Below are positions 17,620 to 27,835 of a stretch of 64,000 nucleotides of DNA, in pieces. The stretch's first letter is position 1. Each line of letters starts with the position of its first letter. The stretch is from Helianthus annuus (taxonomy: Eukaryota; Streptophyta; Magnoliopsida; Asterales; Asteraceae). The position numbers were made by a program, and so were the translations under genes. The DNA lies in the NCBI RefSeq assembly GCF_002127325.2, contig NC_035437.2, forward strand, positions 159,447,097 through 159,511,096, given 5' to 3'. The notes under the pieces were generated by a model, which saw nothing but the letters and a program-made list of their open reading frames with translations, did no database searches and was not told the origin of the DNA.

Positions 17620-17816
17620 TGTTACAATATAAATCTGTTAGTGTTAGTTGAGGGTATGCAATTGTAATAAGTGATAGTGGAGGGACTGTAATTGTAACAT
17701 GTGTAAGAAGTAGTTAATGGTAGTTATAAAGATAACAACCCCAAGCTATGAAAGGGAGCTTGATTTGGGTTTTCTTCTCTCTCTCTCTTGTGTGATTCTC
17801 TCATTCCAAGCTAACA
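17620..17816 (+). repeat. 3' LTR of the Reina-like element
   Basis: 197 bp, one base different from the 5' LTR by eye, followed by the CTCGC duplication. Confidence 0.93.
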
Positions 17817-17821
17817 CTCGC

Positions 17822-18757
17822 CACGTAGGAGAGCACCATGGGTGGACCCAACGCCAACCGGATCCTTGACCCTGATACCGTGGGTTATGATATTTTACTA
17901 GAGTGATCAGGTTTGGTACTATATCTCACAAGAGTCGATTGCAAAAGGTTGAAAAGAGTAGTTAAAGAAAACATCCATTGATGAGCTGCATGTAGGGTTG
18001 TCATCTAAAACAACCTGCTAATAACAATCTCAATAGGAACTCATTTGTAATTCAACTTGAGTTAATAATGACTAGTAAGCTAGTATGTAATCATAAAATT
18101 TGAGTTCGAGCTAAATGTAGGTCACTCATTGCTCTGCACAAATAAACTTCCAATTTTAATTATTCTTGTATATTGGTAGCTGATACCTTAGCTTATAATT
18201 TTATACATGAATACTCCGGTATTAAAGTGTCTACATAATGGTGTTCCCCCGAGTGGTTGAGGATTCTAGGCCAATGGTAGACAAAAATGTGTACAATTTC
18301 GGAGTGGTATTAAAAGTGTGTGAGTTAGCTACTTAAAAAAAGGATATTCGTTGATGTAGAAAAATATCTCACTTTTCAACATACTTATGAGCGGGCGTGA
18401 GATTTGTCTAGTGTGTTATAACCCTAAACTTGATTAGAAGGCTATGCTTTAAAAAGTGTTGGGTGTCCAATTTTGATGAATTTTCAATTACGTTATATTA
18501 CATTACACTAAGTAAAAGAAATTCTAAAATAACACATAATTCTTCATGGTGAGGGAGTTTTTGTGCATTCGCTAGTAATATTCAGTATATCATGGAGTTC
18601 TTGCTGATTCTATTGTTACTCTTCACACAGTGTGAGGTTTATCCAAAATACTCGATTTTGGAAGTGATCATTCAATGATTAATTGTTCAAGATGTAGCAA
18701 AAACATTTGGTCATTGTCAAATTTAAATCCTTTGAATGTTTAATAAAGCCTCCATAA
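17822..18757. other. Unassigned AT-rich sequence
   Basis: About 0.9 kb with no convincing coding frame, terminal repeat or RNA gene. Confidence 0.5.
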
Positions 18758-18950
18758 TGTCACGGAGTAAATTCCAAACTCTCGTGCGGCACTTAGAATT
18801 TGTCTAAGTTAAGCCTTTTGACCGTTTTTGGATATGTATGGCAGCGGAAGACTTGATTTTGTGTGTGCACAAGTGATGTTTGTAGTGCAATACTACAACA
18901 AAGATGAGTGTTTATTACTAGAGCAAAGTTTTACAAGTAGGTTTCTTACA
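18758..18950 (-). repeat. 3' LTR of the gag-protease element
   Basis: 193 bp; read on the minus strand it starts TGTAAGAAACC and ends CTCCGTGACA. It appears the same as 20021-20213 by eye. Confidence 0.75.
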
Positions 18951-18972
18951 AGGAAGTTGGGTTATGAATGAG

Positions 18973-19989
18973 TTATGAGGGGTAATGTGGGGTTGATCTT
19001 CTCCTGGAACCAACCTCCATTTGTATTGTAGAAATTGCCATACCTTGATGTCTAGTGTCCGTCTCTGTCTTCATAGTGTGAACTTGGTTTCCGTCTATGA
19101 TGCAAAACTTGTTTGCCCACGGAATAGGGAAGGCCTGTTCTTTTTCGAAGAAGTCATGGCCAAGCACAAAGTTATGGTCTTTCATTGGCAACACGGAAAG
19201 GTCGATCTTACCTTTCCATTTGCCGATTGTGACTTTGACGCCGTATGCCATCCCAAGTATTGGTTGGACGGGTCCATTCGTGGTCTTTATCATTGCGTCT
19301 TGTTTTGTGACTCGAACACCGAGTCTTATTGCTTCATCCATTGAGACGAAGTTATGGCTTGCTCCTGTGTCAACTAGTGCCTTAACGGGTCTCCCGTTTA
19401 CCACCATGTTGACGAGTTGAAGTCCTTCTTCCGACTTCTTTTCTAGTTTTGTGGTTATCGATGTTTTCTTTCCCTTGTTCGGGAGCTTTTTGATGTTATG
19501 TTTTTCCCGTGTTTTGGGAGTTTCTTGTGTGTTTAAAGTATTAAGATGACTCACTTGCATGGACCCCGGACATGCTTCTGGTTGTGCCTTGTTGGTGTCG
19601 ATCAATTTTTCTTCTAACTCAGCAAAGTTTTTGTGAAAGTTTTGGATCTTGGCGTCTACCTCACTCCGCAGCCTTGCGATTTCCTCATGGATCATGACTT
19701 GCATCTCGAGGCGTATGACGTCGATAGCGGTTTTGAAGTCTTCTTTGAGTCCTCTTAACTCGTCTCGCAATGTTCCCAAAGTGTCTAGCTTTTCCAAGGA
19801 ACGATTGACAAGAATTCCAAGTTGTGTGACCGAATCTTCGACATTAGTCTTCATTTTGTCTAAGGATCCGGCCAAATCCATAGACACGCTTCCAACTTCT
19901 TGTTGATTCTGGTTGTGATTGTGTGTCTCTTCTTTACTAGAGACGATTTTCTTGTTTGTTGCTCCCTTCTTGCTTTTCTTGTTCGCCAT
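18973..19989 (-). CDS. Gag/retropepsin-like protein of a non-autonomous retroelement
   Basis: 338 aa from the ATG at 19989; the frame is open further upstream only into the primer site, with no ATG there. The N-terminus is Lys/Gln-rich, followed by a long predicted coiled coil (about residues 40-130). The C-terminal half is a retropepsin-like domain with VDTGASHNF and a downstream VLGHDFF hydrophobic-glycine motif. No RT, RNase H or integrase follows: the 3' LTR starts about 22 bases after the stop. It may form particles or process other elements' Gag in trans. The leader between primer site and ATG is only about 16 bases, which is unusually short. Confidence 0.75.
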   Translation of the reverse strand: MANKKSKKGATNKKIVSSKEETHNHNQNQQEVGSVSMDLAGSLDKMKTNVEDSVTQLGILVNRSLEKLDTLGTLRDELRGLKEDFKTAIDVIRLEMQVMIHEEIARLRSEVDAKIQNFHKNFAELEEKLIDTNKAQPEACPGSMQVSHLNTLNTQETPKTREKHNIKKLPNKGKKTSITTKLEKKSEEGLQLVNMVVNGRPVKALVDTGASHNFVSMDEAIRLGVRVTKQDAMIKTTNGPVQPILGMAYGVKVTIGKWKGKIDLSVLPMKDHNFVLGHDFFEKEQAFPIPWANKFCIIDGNQVHTMKTETDTRHQGMAISTIQMEVGSRRRSTPHYPS

Positions 19990-20005
19990 CCCGATGAACC
20001 GACGC

Positions 20006-20018
20006 GGCTCTGATACCA
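20006..20018 (-). other. Primer binding site, initiator tRNA-Met
   Basis: On the minus strand TGGTATCAGAGCC begins two bases after the LTR end at 20021. This fixes the element's orientation. Confidence 0.85.
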
Positions 20019-20020
20019 CT

Positions 20021-20213
20021 TGTCACGGAGTAAATTCCAAACTCTCGTGCGGCACTTAGAATTTGTCTAAGTTAAGCCTTTTGACCGTTTTTGGATATGT
20101 ATGGCAGCGGAAGACTTGATTTTGTGTGTGCACAAGTGATGTTTGTAGTGCAATACTACAACAAAGATGAGTGTTTATTACTAGAGCAAAGTTTTACAAG
20201 TAGGTTTCTTACA
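20021..20213 (-). repeat. 5' LTR of the gag-protease element
   Basis: 193 bp, direct copy of 18758-18950 at an offset of 1263. Its outer side joins a partial second internal copy instead of host DNA. Confidence 0.75.
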
Positions 20214-20235
20214 AGGAAGTTGGGTTATGAATGAG

Positions 20236-20566
20236 TTATGAGGGGTAATGTGGGGTTGATCTTCTCCTGGAACCAACCTCCATTTGTATTGTAGAAATTG
20301 CCATACCTTGATGTCTAGTGTCCGTCTCTGTCTTCATAGTGTGAACTTGGTTTCCGTCTATGATGCAAAACTTGTTTGCCCACGGAATAGGGAAGGCCTG
20401 TTCTTTTTCGAAGAAGTCATGGCCAAGCACAAAGTTATGGTCTTTCATTGGCAACACGGAAAGGTCGATCTTACCTTTCCATTTGCCGATTGTGACTTTG
20501 ACGCCGTATGCCATCCCAAGTATTGGTTGGACGGGTCCATTCGTGGTCTTTATCATTGCGTCTTGT
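20236..20566 (-). pseudogene. Partial second copy of the protease C-terminal half
   Basis: The last 106 codons of the 18973-19989 frame are repeated here without visible change, ending at TAA 20236. The copy is cut upstream at 20566, where the inverted LTR begins, so it lacks the catalytic DTG and cannot be functional. Confidence 0.8.
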
Positions 20567-20759
20567 TGTAATCACTCTCACTTGTAACCTTGTTCAAGTA
20601 ATCAAAACTCTATCTTTGTTGTAGTATTGCACTACAAAACTTGTCCTTGTGATTCTCACAAAAGACTTCCGCTGCGTAAACATAACCCAACACAACCAAA
20701 AGGCTTAACTTAGATCAAATCTAAGTGCCGCACGAGAGTTCAAGAATAACTCCGTGACA
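20567..20759 (+). repeat. Inverted, diverged LTR closing the composite
   Basis: 193 bp, TGTAATCACTC to CTCCGTGACA on the plus strand. It aligns by eye to the reverse complement of the two other LTRs, with many substitutions, so it derives from a different member of the family. Confidence 0.7.
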
Positions 20760-20763
20760 ATAA

Positions 20764-22107
20764 GCTTTTTATATCCACCTTTGGATCATAATATGATCTC
20801 ATCTTGTTAAAAAGATGGAAATTAATAAAATAAGATATAAAAAATTAAACACTCAATCTGAAGGTTGTTAAAAAAATTGCGAGTTTTAAAATTTCATGGA
20901 GAGCCTACAAAGTAGTGAACCACAACTGCCACACACCATGGAATAGGTGTGAAAGTAGGCGGTACCACATGGGTAGGGTGGTGTTCCCGCATTGCCACAT
21001 CCTCCATCCTAACTCCTGAATCCTTCCCAAAGCCACAACCTCAAACCCTAATATGACTCGCCGATACTATAAAAATTTGTGTACTAAATCTTATTGTACA
21101 CGTCTAGATGTATATCTAACCATCTACATACCCGACCTCGAAAGTTACAATCTTTTGAGGCATATCAAGTGTGTTTTGAAGGACTTTTACCGTTAGTCAC
21201 TACTAACCCTTCCAAAGAAATTAACACAAAGATAAATTACATATCTTGTGCATACACACCTAATAAGTTTGTCGCAATGTCTTTCTTGTTCTATGTCTTA
21301 GGCTTCTCTTGTAACAATTGAATCATTTCAAAAGGACTATTTGAGAAAAAGAAGCATCAAACAATGAATAGTTTTTAGGTATGCAAAAAATGTAGAAATT
21401 TTTAGGTTGACCTGAGGGGCCCATTGACATTTGGCTAGTCGAATACTTTACACAGGCATCTAATTTCATCATTCATTGTAGTTTGATCCCACCCCTCATT
21501 TGAGCTATTCAAAAACCTCATAGCTCGAAATTTGGCTTGAAAACAGTCGTTTGTAAAACGAGCTAGCTCGGCATCATTTACAAAACATAGCAAAATTGTC
21601 TCGGCTCAAATTAATCAAAACTTAGCTTGGTTCAGCATGTGAACACTCCCCCCACTTACACATACACACATATATAACAGTTAAATACATATATAACTTG
21701 GGTTTATTTCAGAACTCTAAATATTACAGAACTTTCAGAACCGCTAATGAACATTATTTAAGGATATATTATATGTATTTTTATATTTACATATGTGTAA
21801 AGGAACTAGTTTACATATGTATAAATGAACCAATTTACGTATATGTAATTATAAAATTACATATGAAAAAATGATAAAACTACTCTTAACACACATGGAA
21901 TCATAATAAATGATAAAAAATACCCTTAAATAATGTTAAATATAAAAATATATTAGTAGAATGGTTGTTTATTAGGAGTTCTGTAAGTTCTGCAATTATT
22001 TAGAGTTCTAAAATAATCATTACTAAAGTAAATGTAATAAAAATATATATATATATTATAACCACCTAAATAAAAAAAAATTCCGCTTCCGATACTGCAC
22101 TCCCGCA
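20764..22107. other. Unassigned AT-rich intergenic sequence
   Basis: Only short chance frames. Degenerate 'agctcg' runs occur near 21520-21640 and (TA)-rich microsatellite near 22040-22055. No gene or terminal repeat was recognised. Confidence 0.5.
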
Positions 22108-22115
22108 GTCAGGGA

Positions 22116-22424
22116 TAGGGATGAGCATATCGGTATCCGATACCGATACCGCCTAATACCGATCCCGAATTTCACCCGAACTAGGTACCGATACCGATAC
22201 CGAAACATGTCGGTTAGGTATCGGTACGGTATCGGTATTATACCATATTTTGAGGGTCGGTATCGGTATAATACCGATACTGTACCGTACCGTACCGATA
22301 CCGAAAACGCCAAACAGTGGATACCGATCGGGATCGGGATCGGTACGGGATCGGTACGGGATCGGTACGGGATCGGTACGGGATCGGTATGGGATCGGTA
22401 TTCGGTGGCATATGCTCATCCCTA
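22116..22424. mobile_element. hAT-type MITE filled with GGTATCGGTA-like repeats
   Basis: A 309-bp element begins TAGGGATGAGCATAT and ends with the inverse. A perfect 8-bp duplication GTCAGGGA lies at 22108-22115 and 22425-22432, as expected for hAT transposition. The interior consists almost entirely of permutations of 'accgatacc' and, at 22325-22395, five or six copies of a 12-mer 'gggatcggtacg'. No transposase is encoded. Confidence 0.9.
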
Positions 22425-22534
22425 GTCAGGGACAGGTCTATTAAGGGCTCAAGGTGCCCGGTGTACCCCTCTACTTAATGAAGTGCATAATACTCTTAAA
22501 TAAATGGTAAAAAAATCTCGGTTTTATAAAATAT

Positions 22535-22832
22535 AGAGTTAATTATTGTTTTCGTCCATGTGGTTTGTCAAAAATCACTATTTCAGTCCATTAGTTTAAA
22601 AATTGCGATTTCAATCCCTGTGGTTTCACTTTCGTAACCATTTCAGTCCCTGTACTTAACAGAATAATGGAACTGAAATGGTTACGAAAGTGAAACCTTA
22701 GTAGTGAAACCACAGGGACTGAAATGGTTACGAAAGTGAAACCACAGGGACTAAAATCGCAATTTTTAAAATAATGGACTGAAATTGTGATTTTTGACAA
22801 ACCACATGGACGAAAACAGTAATTAACTCTAA
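22535..22832. mobile_element. Palindromic MITE-like element 1
   Basis: Nearly full-length inverted repeat starting 'agagttaatta.tgttttcgtcc' and ending with its reverse complement. The arms (about 140 bp) meet near 22675. Flanks share AAAATAT (22528-22534 and 22831-22837), a possible target duplication. No coding capacity. Confidence 0.7.
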
Positions 22833-22852
22833 AATATATGGTAAAAAATTAA

Positions 22853-23781
22853 AGAGTTAATTACGTTTTTCGTCCCTGTGGTTTGTCAATAATCACTATT
22901 TCAGTCCATTAGTTTAAAAATTTGCCAAAACAGTCCCTGTGGTTTCATTTTCGTAACTATTACAGTCCACTCACACTAACGCCATCCATTTATTCTGTTA
23001 GTTTATTTGAAATGACCATAACGCCCCTATTATTAAAATTAATTCTAAAGTAAATAAAGAGCTAGTTACGTTTTTCGTCCTTATGGTTTGTTAAAATAAT
23101 TATTACAATCCATTAATTCTAAAAATTGCCAAAACAGTGCCAGTATTCTTCACTTTACTTTTCACCCTCCTCGTTTCTTAAGATCCAGCCACCTAATTTT
23201 CTCCATCACAATCGACGTCAGTCGGAAAACTTAAGGCCTACCTGAAAAACTTGAGGGGTGGTAGGCATAATGGGTGGTGGAGGTGGTGGTCGTGGTCGTC
23301 GTTCAGGTATGTGTGTCTGGTGGTAGGAGATGTTGAAGATGGATGAAGTGGAGAGGGTGTGGAGCCCGAGCAGGTGATCTTCCGGTTAGATTTGAGGAAA
23401 CAGGGAGAATAAAGAGTAGAGTAAAGAATATTAGATAGATAAAATTGTTAACCGTCATTGTTGGTGAGTTGAGGTGAAAGTTGTGAAAGTATTGGTACTG
23501 TTTTGACATTTTTTAGAACTAATGGACTGTAATAGTTATTTTAACAAACCACAAAGACGAAAAACGTAACTAAATCTTTATTTATTTTAGATTTATTTTT
23601 AATAATAGGGGCATTATGGTCATTTCAAATAAACTAACAGAATAAATGGATGACGTTAGTGTGGGTGGACTGTAATAGTTACGAAAGTGAAACCACATAG
23701 ACTGTTTTGGCAATTTTTAAACTACTGGACTGAAATATTGATTTTTGACAAACCACAGGGACGAAAAACGTAGTAAACTCT
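22853..23781. mobile_element. Palindromic element 2 with compound arms and a 0.4 kb loop
   Basis: The arms (about 22853-23130 and 23515-23781) are inverted copies and themselves consist of two related units, each starting with a 'cgtttttcgtcc' motif (near 22864 and 23069). The loop (about 23150-23500) is unrelated and has GGT/GTC-rich sequence near 23260-23310. It would transcribe into a very long hairpin RNA. Confidence 0.65.
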
Positions 23782-23796
23782 ACTCAAAATTAAATT

Positions 23797-24100
23797 TTGA
23801 GTTAATTACTGTTTTCGTCCCTGTGGTTTGTCAAAAATCACTATTTTAGTCCATTAGTTTAAAAATTGCAAATTTCAGTCCCTGTGGTTTGCACTTTGTA
23901 ACCATTTCAGTCCCTGTGGTTTCACTTTCGTAACCATTTCAATCCATTATTCTGTTAAGTACAGGGACTGAAATGGTTACGATGTGGACTGAAATGGTTA
24001 CGAAAGTGAAACCACAGGGATTGAAATCACAATTTTTAAACTAATGGACTGAAATAGTGATTTTTTGAAAAACCACATGGACGAAAATAGTAATTATAAA
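23797..24100. mobile_element. Palindromic MITE-like element 3
   Basis: Same family as element 1, with an extra internal copy of the 'tttcagtccctgtgg' module (near 23874 and 23908). Confidence 0.65.
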
Positions 24101-24179
24101 CCTATAAATTAGCAACTTAGTTATGCATACATGTGTTGTACTTTTAGCTTAGGGAGTTCTTCAAAAAAAATTGGCATTT

Positions 24180-24440
24180 TCCTTTTTAACCCTAACGTAT
24201 CAATCTTTGACAACTTAAGTTTAAGGTTTTTATCTTTGGTAATTTAACCCCTTTGATTAATTTGATTTTTCACTTCTAATTCAAAAGTTTTCATCTTATA
24301 CACTTTAACCCCTTTGATTAATTTGGACTCTCACTTCTAATTCAAAAATTTCCATCTTTTACGATTTAACCATATTGATTTTTTTTACTTTTAACCTAAA
24401 GCTTTTCAACTTTTGCAACTTTGACCCCATATACTTTTCA
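24180..24440. repeat. Degenerate tandem repeat, period about 60 bp
   Basis: The block 'aacccctttgattaattt' recurs at about 24246, 24307 and, degraded, 24367, each followed by 'cacttctaattcaaaa' or a variant. At least three units; non-coding. The rest of 24101-24703 shows nothing else. Confidence 0.6.
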
Positions 24441-24703
24441 TCTTTCGCAAGTTTTGTGTTTAACGTTTCGTTCTAGATTTTCCGAGTTAACATGCCACAA
24501 CGTGCGTGTGGAGTTCAACATTTTTTCATCTACTTTATCCTGTTTGACAGGCCTGTCACAACGTGACTATTTTTCTCTGTTTGATAGGTCTGTCGCAATG
24601 CGCGGGTTCTAGATCGGCTCAGTTATTATTTTCTATGTTTTACACACAGGCTCGCGGTCATGTAAGAAACATTTGCCTTTCATCTAATATGATATATAAC
24701 TAA

Positions 24704-24737
24704 CTAGGTTATAACCCGGGAATACTCCCGGGTTGTG
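24704..24737 (-). terminator. Helitron 3' terminal hairpin and CTAG end
   Basis: The palindrome cccgggaatactcccggg (about 24716-24733) followed on the minus strand by TTATAAC and CTAG|T. A second hairpin without CTAG lies at 24818-24837. Confidence 0.65.
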
Positions 24738-25095
24738 AATCTTTATATCTAAAAAATAAATATACATCTATATATATTAATTAATAAAAATATACCATGT
24801 AGTTGCGGATCTTTATAACCCGGGAACTTCCCGGGCAGGAAAAATCAATTTATAATCTAATTATGTCATTAAATAAATTAAAAGACATGCTTTCAAAAGT
24901 TATTAAGTGTTTAAATAAATAAGTTAAAATTTGGTGTCAATACTATGCGGTACCAATGTTGAAATTAAAAAGACATGTTTTCAAACGTTATTTGCCGTAA
25001 AATAACACTTTTTTTCCATGGGGCGCCTCCTTCCTTTTCTTTACATGTGCACCCCGATGTTATGCGATACGATACCGGTTAAGCCAAAGCACTTA

Positions 25096-27835
25096 TGTCA
25101 CACCCCCAAATTACCACCTAGGGCGTGTCCCTAATGGAGGTGTAACGATTCAACAAAGAGCCACCAATCATATCAAACACAAGTTATAATGTAATAAAAT
25201 ACCCAATTGAAAGAAATGTATCGTTTGAAAGTTTAACCAAAACCAAAGTATTGAGCGGAAGCATAAATGTATAAGTGTGTAAATGTATCGAAACCACATC
25301 AATGTAATTGTTTATCATGACCACAACCACTCCAGCAGCATCAGACAGCAAGCTCCCCAGTTCCTTCAACAATTACCTACAAGCATGTAAACAAGTGTGT
25401 CAGACTACGCTGGTGAGTTCAAGGTTTTGTTAACGGGTTGAGTTACCAGATGTATGTTAATGCGATTCAATGTTGCGTTACAATGTTGCTCATGTTAGAT
25501 ACCCTAGGGAGTGTGCCCATGTGTATCCGGGGAGTGGGTACCCCTTAACGACCGATTGCTATGTTGCCTTCGTTAGATACCCTAGGGAGTGTGCCCATAT
25601 GTATCCGAGGAGTGTGCCTCTAACAACCATAGCCATACCCAGATAATTAGTTCACGCCCGTCCTTACGGCCCGGTGTGAGGTTTCCCACCTAATAGCGCT
25701 ATCAACTAATCACCCCCATTGCCCTCCAGGCAATAACAAAAACCGATTAAGTTATTTACCCAATGTTTCCCTTCCAAATGTTTACCAGTTGTCCCAAACC
25801 ACCGGGACGCATGCTTGAGAAAATGCAATGAACTCACCTTGATTTGCTCGGCAGAATATTTCACTTGTTAATTTATTCAATACTCGCGACCTAGGAGAGT
25901 GTTTGGTAATGATCAGTTTTACAGTTTGTTTACACATAAATCACATCAGTGATTGTCACGTATGGCACGTATCACAGTTAAGCAACAATTCAAACAAGAA
26001 CAATGATTATTCAAACAGTTGATCCAATAGTACACAGTATCGAGTAGCTCTATCAAGTTACAAGGCCTGATCCAATTAACAATCAGTCACGTGGCGTGAG
26101 ATCTTACATTCTACACACACGTTACACAAGTAGCACCGCATAACAACATACAAGTTATTTGATTATGCCCTAGCATACACCATGATTTAATGTACTAAAT
26201 GTCTCAAATCCCCCCCCCATATCTCTTATTACCCGAGTTCTACTTTAAATACAAATCAACCACACCCAACAGTGAATAGGGGGCCCAAGAGATGCACGGT
26301 TCAACTGGGCTAAGCCCCACTTCATCCCCTCGGCCCAGTTCGATTTATTTTGAACAGTTTGTTGAGTTGGGGTGACCCGATTTCATAAGCACACAAACCA
26401 CAACTACCCTTTGATTCTTACCTATGACTTTTTATTATATACTTAACAATAATGGCCGACAAACTGTTGTTACATAACATGCAGGCATTTATGGCTACAG
26501 GAGTAATCACATGGTTTATTCTATTGTTTCATTTAGATTAACAGCCGCCCTCATTGGACCATAGTTCGGCCCAACCCTTGCGTGACAACACAGCCCCTAT
26601 AACCTTTATCAAATACTTTTATTTAACTTGATGCATGGACCACCGATTATTCAACCAAAATAAATAGGTGTTGACTAGTATAACAACACTCACATGGCCG
26701 CCATCCCCTTTGACTAGATCAAACCACCAATACTCTATTATTGGGCCGATTCTCTTTACAAAACTGACAATCACCTTTTTAATTGTATTGGACCGAACCA
26801 TCTATTCACGTTATTTTCACATAAATCACATTACTGTTTTAACTATTTTATTTCTCAAGCTAGCCGACACTTCTCTTAATGCATACTTGTCTCACAAATC
26901 ATGTGATTGGACCAACTCTAAGGCTTACATGTCTTTATGTTATTTGACCAATTTGATTACTAGCATGCAAGTATACTCATGTGAACACACATTTATCAAC
27001 AAAATCAACAAAACAATCATTAGTCTCATCATGTATGTCGGATCAGTCATATGGCACCAACGATTATATCTATTGGACCCTTTTTACGGTTCAATCATAT
27101 CATCACAATTGTCGGCAGCATATACACACTCATCAAGGCTTATTATAATCATGTAATATAATCATGTAACATAGTAGCACAACTTGAATAACATAATTTA
27201 CTAACCGGTAACTGATAGATCGGAATGTAGCTTGAATAAAGAGGGGGTCTCCTACGTCTGATGCGAATCGAGGAAGAGGGGTAGGGTTTGTTTACTGATG
27301 TCGAAATCAAGGAAGGAGAAGTGGGGGGTTTGTTTGAGTTTTAAACTGATCATGAAAACGAATTGGAGTATAATTCGTATTTGCTAAACCAAAACAGTAA
27401 AGGTCCAATTTATTAAGCTACTGGGCCCCGTAACTTGTTGAGCTAATTAACAAAAATAAAGTTGGGCTATCTAACAAGAATAAAGTTGCTAGCAAACAAG
27501 TTTGAGGCCGATCGTGATCATGGGCTCAAGCCCAAGTGATAATTACAATTAAGGGTTGGGGTTTTTGTCCTTGCCTTCACGAAATTGTCGCCCGATGCAT
27601 ATGCGGCCCGAATAAAAGCGTAACATTTTAACTCGTTTAGTTAAACCAGATTATAATAACACAAAACAAATAAGTTAGTTTCATCTAAACGAGGAACGTT
27701 GAATGATAGTCAGTTAGGATGACAGGATTTAACGGCGTTATCACAAAGCAGAATATTAACGCAAAGAAGAGGAATAATAAGGAGTTAAGGTCACACTATT
27801 CAGCGTTACTAACCTTAAGGGTTCGAGTTGTCACA
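25096..27835 (-). repeat. 3' LTR of the LARD
   Basis: 2740 bp. Read on minus it starts TGTGACAACTC and ends GGGGGTGTGACA. Tandem-like pieces 'tagataccctagggagtgtgccca' occur near 25495 and 25573. The 162-codon open frame at 26668-27156 exists in both LTRs but looks like chance. Confidence 0.93.

Larger units (their letters stand above)
12766..17816 (+). mobile_element. Reina-like Ty3/Gypsy chromovirus with broken pol
   Basis: A 5051-bp element with 197-bp LTRs (12766-12962 and 17620-17816) that differ at one base by eye (A at 12781, C at 17635). The target duplication CTCGC lies at 12761-12765 and 17817-17821. Short LTRs, about 5 kb total length and a C-terminal chromodomain fit the Reina lineage. 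The primer site is at 12965 and the purine tract at 17607. The coding region carries several disabling changes, so this copy is not autonomous. Confidence 0.93.
18758..20759 (-). mobile_element. Small gag-protease retroelement composite with an inverted third LTR
   Basis: Three LTR-like segments of 193 bp each. Two are minus-oriented (18758-18950 and 20021-20213); one is plus-oriented and diverged (20567-20759). Between the first two lie a minus-strand primer site and a gag/protease frame. After the second LTR, 20214-20566 repeats the 3' part of the internal region (copy of about 18951-19303). The outer ends are therefore inverted, TGTCACGGAGT versus ACTCCGTGACA. ATAA flanks both outer ends (18754-18757 and 20760-20763), a possible 4-bp duplication. 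It looks like a terminal-repeat retrotransposon with a GAG domain that underwent a template-switch or self-integration event. Confidence 0.7.

Noticed and set aside
19021..19344. 107-codon frames on the plus strand, repeated at 20284-20571
   Set aside because: They are antisense to the gag-protease frame and its partial copy.
22325..22395. Regular short repeats resembling a CRISPR array
   Set aside because: Units are contiguous 12-mers without spacers, inside a MITE with an 8-bp duplication, in a plant genome.
22056..22444. Overlapping frames on both strands rich in Tyr, Arg, Gly and Ile
   Set aside because: They are translations of the repeat body of the hAT MITE.
26668..27156. 162-codon open frame, present again at 31405-31893
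   Set aside because: It lies in both LTRs of the LARD and is only duplicated because the LTRs are. Composition is low-complexity and no domain is visible.
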